Assembly (NCBI GenBank): GCA_014529385.2
Contig: CM043969.1
Span: forward strand, 28,074,446 to 28,138,445
Reading direction: 5' to 3'
DNA from: Adiantum capillus-veneris
Taxonomy: Eukaryota > Streptophyta > Polypodiopsida > Polypodiales > Pteridaceae
DNA length: 64,000 bases
Part shown: piece by piece, positions 1-10,580 of the stretch
Layout of the letters: each line of letters opens with the position of its first letter
Numbering within the stretch: the first letter of the stretch is position 1
Program-made: the position numbers and the translations under genes
The notes under the pieces: model-generated
The model's database searches: none
What the model was told of the DNA's origin: nothing
Seen by the model: only the letters and a program-made list of their open reading frames with translations

Positions 1-51
1 GGAAAGAATGAAATATTAACAAGCAGGGGGCAGGAGAGAGGTCGAAGCAGC

Positions 52-381
52 ATGCGCCAAGAAGAGGGCACTCATGGAGAGTTGCTCCCAAGCTCTAAGG
101 AGAGTCAGACGGCTTCGCAAAAGTTCCAAGAGACATGCAAGCAAGCAAGCGGGTCCACGCAAGAACTACTGCACAACTACATAGCTTTCGAAAGTGCCAT
201 GCACAAGATCTTGACTGATGGGAGCAGCAATTTTTCAAGCGCTGATTGCTTTGTTCTCAGATTGATTCTGCTGGGAGAGACCACCTCCCTGATGGGCAAA
301 CTGGAGAAATCTTGCAGATTTTCCGAGGAGGAGCACTCTAGATCTCACATTGCAGCTCTAAAAGCTAAGAAGAAGAGTTTG
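52..381 (+). pseudogene. exon-like ORF of unknown origin, ending at a splice donor
   Basis: An open frame starts at ATG 52 and stays open to 429. The first 110 codons encode a hydrophilic, probably helical protein, and a consensus 5' splice site (TTTG then GTATGT) follows base 381, so the real coding part probably ends there. It has no counterpart in CACTA-2, whose sequence is alignable with this one only from about 535 onward. It may be an exon of a host gene beside CACTA-1 or a gene fragment captured by it. I do not recognise the family. The missing 5' end of CACTA-1 makes the two readings hard to separate. Confidence 0.3.
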
Positions 382-429
382 GTATGTCTTTTACCCTTCA
401 ATGGAGCGAATCACCACATGTTCAATTAG

Positions 430-769
430 GTTAGATTTAAGATAAGATTTTGGATTGAGTTTTTATATTAGAGTCTAACTTCGAGATTACGGTAAAAAAA
501 TTAGAGTTACACGAAAGGTGAAAAGATATATTGTATAAAGATGTTCAGATGCTGTGAAATGCTACAGCTAGAGAAGAGGCAAAGGGGTTTTGTCCACTAC
601 ATGCACTATCATGTAGACGTGGGTGTGTATATTTCTTGTACCCACAAATATAGGCATTGACCAATGAAGACGAGATTATAACCCGGTGGTTCTGATCTCC
701 GTGCACCTCTAGACCGAGGTGTGTGGGGATTGGACATGACTAAAGAATGTGAGGTAGTTTACAGTGTGA

Positions 770-775
<6 letters not shown>
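430..775. other. non-coding stretch; CACTA-1 leader from about 535
   Basis: No gene is visible. From about 535 the sequence matches, inverted, the leader of CACTA-2 at about 16225-16015 (shared blocks around the 'accaccgggttataatctcg' region and the 'gtgcacctctagaccgaggt' region). That marks the first base that can be assigned to CACTA-1. Bases 430-534 are AT-rich and match nothing else here. Confidence 0.5.

Positions 776-852
<77 letters not shown>
776..852. repeat. (GA)n microsatellite
   Basis: About 38 uninterrupted GA units in the 5' leader of the CACTA-1 tnp2 gene. CACTA-2 has a (CT)n tract at the mirrored position (15961-16009), so the tract was present in their common ancestor. Confidence 0.95.
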
Positions 853-858
<6 letters not shown>

Positions 859-921
859 GGACAAAGAATGCCAATAGAAGATTGAATTTGTTGTCCAGGT
901 TATAAGATTTGTGCCCTCATT

Positions 922-3900
922 ATGAGTAGTGACGAGGATGTGGGGCCGTCAACAAGGATCTTATGTCCTTGTAATCAATGCAAGCATGCTGTGCGACAGA
1001 AAAGACGCGTTTCTTTGCAGCACGTTCGCAAATTTGGCGAGTTCGATCCATCTATTATAGATCGAGTTGTTGCCAATTATAACTCATCGGACTCTGACGC
1101 TAGACAACAGGCAACAATCTTGCAACCCAATAGACGGGCAGGCGCTTTGGTCAAGCAACATATGTGAGGGCACAAGATGTAGCCTCTAAAAGCTCAGGGG
1201 ATAATCATGCAGACCACATTCCCAACGAGGCAATGTTTGAGCCCGAGATTGATGAAATAATCGAGAAGATCATGGATTCAGAAAGGCTTATCTATGATGA
1301 TATAAAAAGTGAAGTCGATACGCCATTGTATAATGGAGCACGTGTGTCTAGATTGAAAGCGCTCCTGGTTCTTCTCAACATGCAGGCAAAGTTTGGATGG
1401 AGTGACACTACCGTCACAGCGCTTTTCAAGTGATCTATTACAATTAGTTTACTTTAATAAAACTCTAAATGTATAATAATCTAATAGATTTTTACACAAT
1501 TGTACCGTATTTTTATGTTGTGTAGATTTCTCAAAGAGCACATACTACCAGCTGATAATGTGATGCCAGATTCCTGAGAGGAAGCAAGAAAGATTTTGCG
1601 AAACTTGGGGATGGATTACAATTCGATCCACTCTTGTCCTAATGACTGCATTCTTTTCAGAGGGGAATACATAGACATGGAGAAGTGTCCGAAATGTGAT
1701 TCCGAGAGATATCGAGTAGATATCCATGGAACAAAAATTCCGCAAAAGGTTTTGCAACATTTACTCTGCTTCCTCGCATCAAGCATTTCTTTGAATGTAA
1801 GTCTATGGCCACCCTAGAATCATGGCATGAGGATAATAAATCTTCAGATGGTGTGCTACGGATTCTTGCAGATTGCGCAGCCTGGAAACATATAGATGGA
1901 AATGGTCGGATTTTGCCAGGTAAGCTTGGAATTTGCGCTTAGGCCTGGCTATGGATGGCATAAATCCATTTGGTCAAAGATCAACATCTTATAGTGTATG
2001 GCCCATTGTCATCGTCAAACTACAACATTCCCCCGTGGTTGACTACGAAGAAGGGGCACCTATGGCTAAGCTTGATTGTGTCGGGGCGATAGAAAGTGAA
2101 GAATATGGATGTGTATCTTCGTCCACTATTGGAAGAGCTACAACAATTGTGGATTGGGATAGAAGTGGTGGATATGAGCTGACACACAGGTCGACGGAAT
2201 GCTTTGATCAGAGGCATTCTAATGTGGACCATGCATGACTATCCTGGATTAAGACAATGCTCAGGTGATCTATTTACACTCCTCACTCAGACACTGTAAA
2301 TCTTGGTTTTTCTCAAGCTGATCTATTATCATGTGTAAACATGCAAGGCTTCAAACAAGCGGATACAGAGCATGTGTCACATGTGGACCTAGACTGAATG
2401 CACGTAGGGCGCCCTCATTGAAGAAGCAAATCTACAAAGGTCATCAAGCGTATCGTCCAGAGAATCATGTGTTACACGACGGATTTTTGGGAAGAGAGCC
2501 ACCGAGGATGTTTGCACAAGCATGGTTAGAGCAGAAGGAGATGTGTGATGACGGATTGCCCCTAGGGATGAAGAGACTATCTCTATGGTACGAGTTACCA
2601 TACTGGCCCCGAATCATGATCAATCACTTGCTCGATCCAATGCACATATTCAAGAATGTGGGTAATCTACTATGGGATCATCTGATCGGCAAGAAAGATA
2701 CTTTGGGAGCCAGGGTTGACCTTAGAAATGTGGATCGTATGGAGCAATATTGGCCGCAAACAACGTCCGATGGATCAATAGAACTCCCTAAAGCACCATG
2801 GATTTTCACAAGAGCCCAAGAACGCAAAGTAAAAGAGACCATTCAATCTTTGCCGACCCCCATTGGTGTAATGCACTCGCTCTGAACGTGTTTTACTAAA
2901 GAAGGAAAGCTTACTGGTTTGAAGTCACACGACTGGTATAAAATGTGTCAGGTATGTTCATAGTGAAATATATCATAGTGGGAATTGTGTAACAAATTTG
3001 TGTGTGGACTTTAATATCATTGCTGCACGTGTTTTGCAGTTTATTTTACCGGTTGCCATTGAGGGATGTTTGTCTCTTGACGTCCGTGATACAATCTACA
3101 AACTTGCAAAGTTGGTGCAATGGATCTCACAAAAGGAGATCAACGTAGACTCCATACCATTCGCCAAACTAAATGCTGCGAAGGTTGTGCACATGTTTGA
3201 GAAACATTTTTCAACTACCATGCTAACCATTCAGGTGCATCTTCTTGTTCACATAGTTGATGAGGTGGGAATAGCTGGCACAGTACATTCCAGATGGATG
3301 TTCTTTTTAGAACGTTTCATGAAAACGCTCAAGGGATATGTGCGTCAGAAGGCACGTCCGGAGGGTAGCATGGCAGAAGGTTGACTGGTATCAGAGTCCC
3401 TAGTGTACATTGGAGAGTGGCTAGACGGATTTGATAAAGCCCGGGATACGCTATGGTGAACCATAGATGATGAGCGCATATCTGGGATTGTCATGTGCAA
3501 TATCGGTGTTGAGAAAAAGATGATGGAATATCTAGAGGCTAAAATCAACCGATTTTGCATGCTTCACAATCCAGTGATGCAAAAGTGGATTTCACAATAT
3601 GAGGATGCAAAGCAAGAGCGACAAAGGGCAGGAATTGAGTGGAGACAAGGAAGACGACCACCGATGCACTATCCGACGGGTCTGGAGAGCCTACCAACAT
3701 TCATGAGCTTAAGATGGTTGCACAACCAATTGAAAAGCGCACAACAGTGCGGTGAATAAGTGACTGAGGAAGAGTGGGAGCACTCTTAGGGTTGCGCGAC
3801 CAAGGTAAGTTTGCAATGTATGACTAGTGACTCTATAGATGTTTGAACAGCCACTCATAATCTTTGTTGGTTGTAGTATAAGTCATACACAACAGCATGG

Positions 3901-4633
3901 TGTACAGGTCGACATTTTAGGGTGGAACGGATTGACAAAAAGAGTTTTACTCAAGATTATGGAATCATGGCAAAATTTGAACAGTCTAGTCGATGACGGT
4001 CCTCTGATGCAGATCCTGTGGTGGCGGAACTCACTTACTCGGCACACTACAAGAGATTTTGAGGATCGATTATAGAGTATTTTTTGTCGACTTGTTCGAC
4101 GTGCAATGGTTCAAGATAATCATGGAGGGTTGCAACGCTACTGTGCGTAGAGGAGAGTCAGGTTTTATTGAGGTGGATTCAACTAAGAAATGGACTGACC
4201 TAAGAGACACTTTCGTACTACCCGAGCATTGTGAACAAGTAAGTATGTAAATAGTTAACATCCCATTTTAGAATTTATGTGCTTGGAATCTCTCATGTAA
4301 GTTATGCGGCTCTGGTAGGTGATATTTCATCCTACAAAGTCTGCATCAAACTGGTGGTACGTCATACAGGTAGCCCCTCGTAGTGCACGGACGTATAAAG
4401 GCTACAATGTGCCAATCATTGCAGCATCAATGGAGGAGATCAGAGAAGATGCTCATTCTGAAGCCGTTGAGGTGGTGCCAGACGAACATCAAGCTGCTAC
4501 TCTCTATGGGGTGTATGCAGAGGATCTACAAAATGAAACAGAGGACATCTGTTTAAACAAAGAGCTCTATATAGATATAGGAAGTTATGTTGAGCTATGC
4601 GAGGCCCGAGAGAGAGATCTCTTAAAGCCATAA
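922..4633 (+). pseudogene. tnp2-like CACTA transposase, decayed, six exons
   Basis: Exons inferred by comparison with CACTA-2: 922-1430, 1526-2264, about 2348-2951, 3040-3804, 3877-4238 and 4319-4633. Exon 1 encodes the transposase-associated domain (CPCNQCKHAVRQ). Exons 2-3 hold the Tnp2 core (HSCPNDCILFRGEY, CPKCDSERYRV, LLDPMHIFKNVGNLLWDHL). Exon 4 is DUF4218-like (FLERFMKTLKGYVRQKARPE) and exons 5-6 are DUF4216-like (FVDLFDVQWFKI, SNWWYVIQVAPRSA). Disruptions include a frameshift near 1140, stops in exon 2, a TGA at the MHSL/TCFTKEG position where CACTA-2 has CGA, and stops in exon 4. The donor of intron 1 is also mutated (AAGTGATC against AGGTGATC). Confidence 0.88.
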
Positions 4634-4689
4634 ATATTGTATTTGAACAATTTTGCTACGTTTTGTAAAAACTCTAGCTCTCTAAGTAC

Positions 4690-4797
4690 CTTCCATGTTG
4701 TATAACGCTCTTTTGATTTTGCGCTTACATCCTGGGCAATCCATGGCCACATGCAGCTCCACCACCTGGTTTTTCGACTGCAAGATTTGATTGTGTG
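4690..4797 (-). pseudogene. captured exon of an HMA-domain (metallochaperone-like) gene
   Basis: On the minus strand, opposite to the transposon genes, this stretch reads VVELHVAMDCPGCKRKIK and then RALYNMEG. This is the start of a heavy-metal-associated domain with its CxxC copper/metal-binding motif (CPGC). The exon ends at GAAG followed by GTACTT, a plausible splice donor, and begins after TTGCAG, a plausible acceptor. It lies between the tnp2 and TnpA-like genes. CACTA-2 keeps a decayed relative at the same place (12061-12115), so capture preceded the split of the two copies. The remainder of the domain is absent. Confidence 0.75.

Positions 4798-4799
<2 letters not shown>

Positions 4800-4871
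<72 letters not shown>
4800..4871. repeat. (CT)n microsatellite
   Basis: About 36 CT units between the HMA fragment and the TnpA-like gene. CACTA-2 lacks the tract at the matching position, so it was gained or lost after the copies diverged. Confidence 0.95.
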
Positions 4872-4874
<3 letters not shown>

Positions 4875-5129
4875 GATTGAAAATTCCGCGTTATCGACTT
4901 GCCTCTTCCATCACTCAAGTTGAATAGAAGAAGAGCGCGTCATTGCGTCATTATATTTATATGCGTCATTGTATTTAATGATCTTTGCGTCCACTCCAGG
5001 TATGTTGTCATAAGCAGGGACGACGAGCACCTCCTCCTCTCTCTCTCTCTCTCTATCTATCTACTTGTCCATGTTTTCTACTCCATTCATTCAATATTAA
5101 GTTTAAATGTTCATGTGTTTAATGCAGGT

Positions 5130-6460
5130 ATGGATGATGAGGAGTTTCTTTCTTCTTTGTCACCCCAACAGAGACAGTGGTACATGGAGCGTCATCGCTC
5201 TGGCGCACCATCATGCGTTCATACTCCATCCGCATCTCCCTCTGTTTCGGAGTCCTCAATGCACTCCGAAGCTTCGGTGTCGACGAGACGATCTCCACAC
5301 TCGTCTAGGCGCCGACGCCCTAGTGGTGGCGGTGGCGGTTGTTGTGGGGATGCCGTCGTCGATGCTTCGACACCGCCTCGTGTTCGACGAGGCTCTTTAC
5401 CCTACCCTTCTTTGCCCATCTCGACACCATCCACGGCATAGCCATCGACACCAGGGTTTGCGCGGCTGACTGCCGTTCCTAGCGGTTACACACCACTAGA
5501 TACTCCTCCAAGAGTCACTCTAGTGGACACTCCTCGCTTCGGGGCTCAGAATCCAGTGGAGACACCTGACGTCCGTACCCCTGTCAACACGCCGCTAGAG
5601 ACACCTGTCGGGATACCCAGGTTCACGCGTCAATGGCAAGAGGGCTTGCCTTACTCAGTCGACTTCAGCGGCGACATCATCTTGGATGATGAAGGCAAGA
5701 AGGTGATTTCGCGCATGCGCGGTCTTTGCTCTCACGTGTTTAGACACTACATACTAAACACCTGGAGTGAAGTACCGAATGATTTAAAAGACAGAGTCAT
5801 CAGCATGCTGCATGACGAGTTTTCCGTTCCAACACGGGATGAACGCTTCAATGAAGACATGATGAAGGTTTGAATGCGCGAATAGTGTAAGCACAAGAGT
5901 TCCGAAGTGCAAAAAGCAATCAAGCATGGGTGGATTAGACCAGATTGGCTGGCCAAAGAAGATTGGAAGAATGCGAAGAAAGCAGTGCGCGAGAATCCCG
6001 ACAAGTGGAAGCAACAAAAGAAAGCAGCCGGAGCGCAAGTAGAGGCAGGGAGCTCGCACCACTTGGGGAGCGGCGGGTGGACATCATTTGAGGCCGATTT
6101 TGTAAGTGTTTTCGCATTGCTCTCTATGTTTGATAGTTTAGGGTTTATGGGTTTTTAAATTCTAACATAATGGATCCTTTGTATGTTTTGACAGTGGTCG
6201 ATGATAGGACGTGATTCCACACCGTACGAGCATGAGTATGCAGGCAGGAAGGGCTTAAACACCCTTATGGACATTCTGAGTTCTCGCGACGGCATGGTTA
6301 GTATTAGGGTTTATTCTTTTCTATTTGTTGTATTGTTTTATAAACGTCGCTATATGTTTATACTTACAAAAAGCTGTCTTCTTACAAAAAGCTGTCTTAT
6401 TGTTTTTTTTTGCAGAATCTCACAGATACGTCACTTAGACGCGATGAGACATCTGATTAG
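5130..6460 (+). pseudogene. TnpA-like CACTA protein (Transposase_24-like), decayed, three exons
   Basis: ATG 5130 follows a splice acceptor-like AATGCAG, so a non-coding first exon probably lies upstream. Exon A runs 5130-6101 (donor GTAAGT), exon B 6195-6296 and exon C 6416-6460, ending DETSD and stop. The protein starts MDDEEFLSSLSPQQRQWYME, has a Ser/Pro/Thr-rich region with repeated TPxxTP motifs, then a basic helical region (WLAKEDWKNAKKAVRENPDK) and the GSGGW...F motif followed by GRDSTPYEHEYAGRKG, which resembles plant En/Spm Transposase_24 proteins. Such proteins bind subterminal repeats. Stops occur at 5439 and near 5871 and 5883. Confidence 0.75.
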
Positions 6461-6828
6461 ACGACGTCAGTTTAGCCATAGCTAGGTAGCATTAGTTTCT
6501 TTTTGTCATAGCTTATGTATCATGAGACGACTTTTATACGTTTTTTTGAAAACCATGTATATTTTTTAAATAATGACAATGGTTTATAACTATTACATTT
6601 GCAAAGTTTAACAATCAAGTGATTTTGCCTATGTGTACAATTGTCATTGATTTACTTTCATCAATTCACGCTTGTCAGTTGTGTATCTTTATTTTGCAAA
6701 CAATACGTACTATGGATGATGGAGTTAATGGTTATATTGTCTTGTGGGTGACTATTTTGGGTCTCTATCTACCTTTGCACTTTTTTTCAAAGGTGAATCA
6801 ATCAATGAAACATTCAATATGGTTGATG

Positions 6829-6857
6829 GGTGGCAAGGCATTCAATGCCCTGCCACC
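6829..6857. repeat. 29-bp inverted repeat in CACTA-1 3' region
   Basis: Two 14-nt arms (GGTGGCAAGGCATT and its near complement) separated by one base. CACTA-2 carries the same hairpin with perfect arms at 10234-10262. It lies just inside the subterminal array. Confidence 0.85.
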
Positions 6858-6875
6858 AAAAAAAATTCCTCTCAG

Positions 6876-7065
6876 TCGTCGCTATGAACGTCGTTATATA
6901 AGGCTCTACAGCGTCGCTATAGATGGCTCTACAGCATCGCTATAATCGTCGCTATAGGCGTCGCTATATAGCGACGCTTATAAAGACTGTTATAGCGATG
7001 CTTATAGCGAAGTTCCCGTATCGACGCTCTTAGCGACGCTGTGGGTAGTGTATTTCCGTCGCTAA
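6876..7065. repeat. CACTA-1 3' subterminal repeat array (CGTCGCTAT motif)
   Basis: Many direct and inverted copies of CGTCGCTAT / ATAGCGACG lie within 220 bp of the 3' terminus. CACTA subterminal arrays of this kind are the binding sites of TnpA-type proteins. The same motif fills both ends of CACTA-2. Confidence 0.9.
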
Positions 7066-7098
7066 AAGCATCACAAGAGCACACAACCTTTTGTAGTG

Positions 7099-7185
7099 AA
7101 AGGGAAAATTAGAGCCACTCTTCAAATTGCCTTCAAGCGGAAAAATAGAGTCACCCTTCATCGAGCAATGTTATGCTTCCAGGGT

Positions 7186-7222
<37 letters not shown>

Positions 7223-7565
7223 GCTAGTCCTGCACACATGAGGATGTAATAGATTTTCAACAGGTGCTTCCCACCTCTCTTTGCAAAGCATGTCCTCGGG
7301 ATGGGGAGAGTAATCTTGGATGTACTAAGTATCCTACTTTTCTATGTCTGCCATCCCCTTCCATTTTGGGGCTATTCAAAATCAATGTTCGCAAAAAATC
7401 GAGGTTTATTGTGTTTTTAACCAGCCTAAATTGTAAAATTCTAGATAGGTTTCAAGATTACCTTGAAGAAAACAAAAAAAAATCTACAAGTCTTAGAATA
7501 AATATCATCAATTCGACCTAAAATTGAAAGAGGTTTTAATGTGCCACTTTAAAATTATTTCGAGA

Positions 7566-7598
<33 letters not shown>

Positions 7599-7690
7599 GT
7601 GTGTGTGTGTAGCAGAAGGCGTTTCTATAGCAGCATTTCTAAAGTGAACAGTTTCAAGAAAGTTGACGTTTATCTCTTATTTTACATACA
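7099..7690. other. flank between CACTA-1 and the LINE remnant; poly(C) and simple repeats
   Basis: No gene is visible. It contains a (CT)n tract at about 7191-7220, a run of 28 C bases at 7566-7593 and a short (GT)n tract after it. The last 100 bases may be the 5' leader of the LINE that follows. Confidence 0.5.
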
Positions 7691-7834
7691 ATGTCTTCCG
7701 GCACTCGCAAGGGTTCTTCTTCTTCAACAAGGTCCACAACCATTGTGAAAAATGATCCAAAATCTCCTAAGTGTGGAGATGGCAACACAACCACCCAACC
7801 AACGACATCAAAAACCATGATCAAACCCTTCTAG
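7691..7834 (+). pseudogene. 5' piece of an open frame, probably LINE ORF1, cut by gypsy G1
   Basis: The frame starts MSSGTRKGSSSSTRSTTIVK and is Ser/Thr/Lys-rich for 47 codons, ending at a stop made at the junction with the G1 LTR. The other side of the G1 array (33251 onward) continues with a charged peptide and a LINE endonuclease domain. The two flanks share CTAG (7831-7834 and 33251-33254). I infer they are two parts of one LINE split by G1. The N-terminal sequence alone is not diagnostic. Confidence 0.4.
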
Positions 7835-7953
7835 GCTCCCATGCTGCTCAATTGGGTTGGGGTTGGAAAAAACAACAAACACGCACACAAACCCGCAACC
7901 TAACCCTACACAAATTTGGGGCACCACCTAGTTTTGGATGCGAACTAGGACGC

Positions 7954-7955
<2 letters not shown>

Positions 7956-8031
<76 letters not shown>
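7956..8031. repeat. (GA)n microsatellite in the G1 LTR
   Basis: About 38 GA units. The paralogous tract in the second LTR copy (29334-29388) is shorter, so the tract length has changed since the copies formed. Confidence 0.95.
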
Positions 8032-8033
<2 letters not shown>

Positions 8034-10004
8034 CTCGGACTGCTTTGAAATGTATCGGCCGTGATCAAGCAAACACAATTATATATGTAAGAAAGAGAGA
8101 GAAGGGGGAGGGGATGCTTGTTACATTAATACCTTCTTATAAATCTGTCACGACCAATCAAAGTGAGATTAGTATTTGTTCGACATAGCTTGAGTAAATT
8201 ACACCACAACACATCACAAGAAAAGCCACCCCAATCACTGTCTTAAGGCGAGGGGAGTCCTCTCCACCCTGTTGCCTTCTTACAGTATGTGGAATTTATG
8301 GCTGACTTGATGACAACACCCAGAGACAAGCTATCAAGAACTTTAAAAACACCAAGACACTTACACATCATTGTTGTCCATTACTTTACGTTGGAAGAGA
8401 GACAAAGTATCCAAGCTTAGTCCAAATCCACCCTCCTTGATTCAACAAATGTTGGGCTTACACTAGTAGGAGAAATGATAGATTTCCTACTCTCAATTGA
8501 ATGATCACTCTCTCTTACAATGGCATAGAGTTCCCTTGCTAATCACCCCTAATACAACACATGCATATGCATAAGACAATGAGCTTCCACTCAAGAGATC
8601 CTTCTAGAGAGGTTGAGCTTGGCTTCTCAAGCTATAGCATAGTGCTCTTGCTTATGGCTCCCCCCTTTTGTGCTAGCTACACCCTCCTTTTATAGCAATT
8701 TTGAGGGCTAGGGTTACTCCTCTAACCATGGTTGGGTTAGATTTTCAGCACTTATCTAATTTCTTTTGCTTGGAATTATCAAGAAGTTGGTGGGGATAGA
8801 TGAAGAAGAGAGAGAGGAGAGAAGTGGAGGTGATAGGACTTTTCATAGTAGGTTAGTGTTAGTAAACTAGTAGAGTTAGTATTTATATTGATTTACAAAT
8901 GGAATTGGATATTTACAATGGGAGTATCCATGTAGGGTACAAATAAGGAAGGAAAAACTCTTAATATGTAAGAAATTATGAATTTCTTACAATGTTGATG
9001 CTCCAAGTGTCTTGAGTAGGGTCAAATTTGACGCTTGTTGACGGTCCACTAGCTTTGACGGTACGTTTTTTCTCCACTCTTGACCTTCCTTGACAGCCAA
9101 GGTGATTGAATATGAGTAATCAATCAACATGGTGCTGTCTTTCAAGAGAAGAGGCTGAATTTTGTGGTTTTCTTGATAGATATGGGTAATATGGAAGAGG
9201 AAAAATGAGACTAGGTGGTCAATTTTGGAATGGAAGTGTGTGTAGGAGACATGAGTTCACCATGGTTTTTCTTATTCTTCAAGGTTGAGAAGAAGGTGAG
9301 TAGGGTGCAGAGAGGAGTGGTGAGAGAGGTGGGGATGATGAGTGGAGAAGTGTGTGTGAAAGAGGAAAATGATAAAGTGGAAGAGGCAGTGTGGCTGCAT
9401 AGCATGGGCAACTTGGGGTCCACCAATAAAATCATAGCTCAGAGCTCGTAGCTCAAAAAAATATGAAAAACTTTGAGGTAAAAGTTCAGCCCACGAGCTA
9501 CAACTTTTGTTTGTATCACCTTTTCAAATTCGAAGAGCATGTGATCTTTAAAAATTCAGCAAAACCAACTGTTTTTTTCCACTGCACAAAGTCCTTGTGG
9601 GGTCCTTCTTTAGATGATTCTTTTGAATACCTCCAAGAGTGAACCCCCCATAGTGCATGCATGCATGCCACATACCCTTGACCTTATTTGGTAGGTCTAT
9701 AATTGAAGATATTGTTGAGATCATGATATAAGTGAATAGTACAACTAAGAAAATGAAATATTGAGGGGTCTAAAAAAATATGTACATGTCAAATATAAAT
9801 AATATAGGTGGAAAAAATATAAAGGGGTCAAAATAAATCTCTCTTATTATAAGTCTACCATAAAAAGATGAATACTTTTGGTGGTCTAATTTATGAGAGT
9901 AATAGAGAATAGATGTAGGAAGGAAAAAATCACAATAGTGAAAAAATATAGAACTAGTTTTTTGGATTCACTACAAGAGGTTGTGTGCTCTTGTGACGCT
10001 GTTA

Positions 10005-10226
10005 GCGACGGAAATACACTGGGTTTTTATAACCCCCGGCGTCGCTAAAACCGTCGCTAACAGCGTCGCTACGAGACCGTCGCTATAGACGTCGCTATAG
10101 GCGTCGCTATATAGCGACGCTCATAGCGACGCCTATAGCGACGCTCTCACAGAAGAGTATAGCGACGCATATAGCGACGCTACAGAGCCATAAATAGCGA
10201 CGCTTATAGCGACGCCTGAGAGAATA
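10005..10226. repeat. CACTA-2 3' subterminal repeat array
   Basis: About 14 copies of CGTCGCTA/TAGCGACG in both orientations. The centre (about 10077-10145) is itself an inverted repeat with motif copies facing each other. By analogy with En/Spm these are binding sites for the TnpA-type protein. Confidence 0.9.
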
Positions 10227-10233
10227 TTTTTTT

Positions 10234-10262
10234 GGTGGCAGGGCATTGAATGCCCTGCCACC
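10234..10262. repeat. 29-bp perfect hairpin in CACTA-2
   Basis: Perfect 14-nt arms GGTGGCAGGGCATT and AATGCCCTGCCACC around a single G. CACTA-1 keeps it with one arm mismatch (6829-6857). It lies downstream of the TnpA-like stop codon and could form a strong RNA stem in the 3' UTR. Confidence 0.9.
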
Positions 10263-10580
10263 CATCAACCATATTGTACTTGATTCACTTTTTAAAAAAA
10301 GTGCAAAGGTAGATAATAGACCCAAAATAGTCACCCACAAGACGCATTATTTGCAAAATTGACAATTGTACACATCATAGGCAAACTGAATTGATTGGCA
10401 AATGTAATAATGACAATTGTACAACATCATAGGCATAAAGAATTGATTGGCAAAAGGAATTGCGGTGACAAATGTAATAATATACATGGTTCAAAAAGAC
10501 GTATAAAATCCGTCTCATGATACATAAGCTATGAGAAACCCTAAACTAATGCTATCTAGCTACGGCTAAACTGACGTCGT

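Larger units (their letters stand above)
535..7098 (+). mobile_element. CACTA-1: En/Spm-type DNA transposon, degenerate, 5' end not found
   Basis: The element carries a tnp2-type transposase gene and a TnpA-type gene in the same direction, then a subterminal array of CGTCGCTAT motifs, and ends in TTGTAGTG at 7091-7098. That end is the inverse of the CACTACAA terminus of CACTA-2. The two elements are clear relatives through exons, introns and the 3' terminus, and face each other 3' end to 3' end, 2.9 kb apart. No CACTA terminus occurs near the left edge, so the 5' end is deleted, replaced or outside the window. Frameshifts and stops in both genes make it non-autonomous. Confidence 0.85.

Noticed and set aside
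7524-8078. Pro-rich and Ser/Leu or Glu/Arg-rich open frames
   Set aside because: They are translations of the poly(C) run and of (GA/CT)n tracts; the same applies to frames at 15943-16158, 16963-17473, 29102-29436 and 54000-54301.
9211-9451. Small open frames inside the G1 LTR
   Set aside because: Present on both strands, repeated in the second LTR copy at 30569-30809 with substitutions that do not spare codons, and without homology to known proteins.
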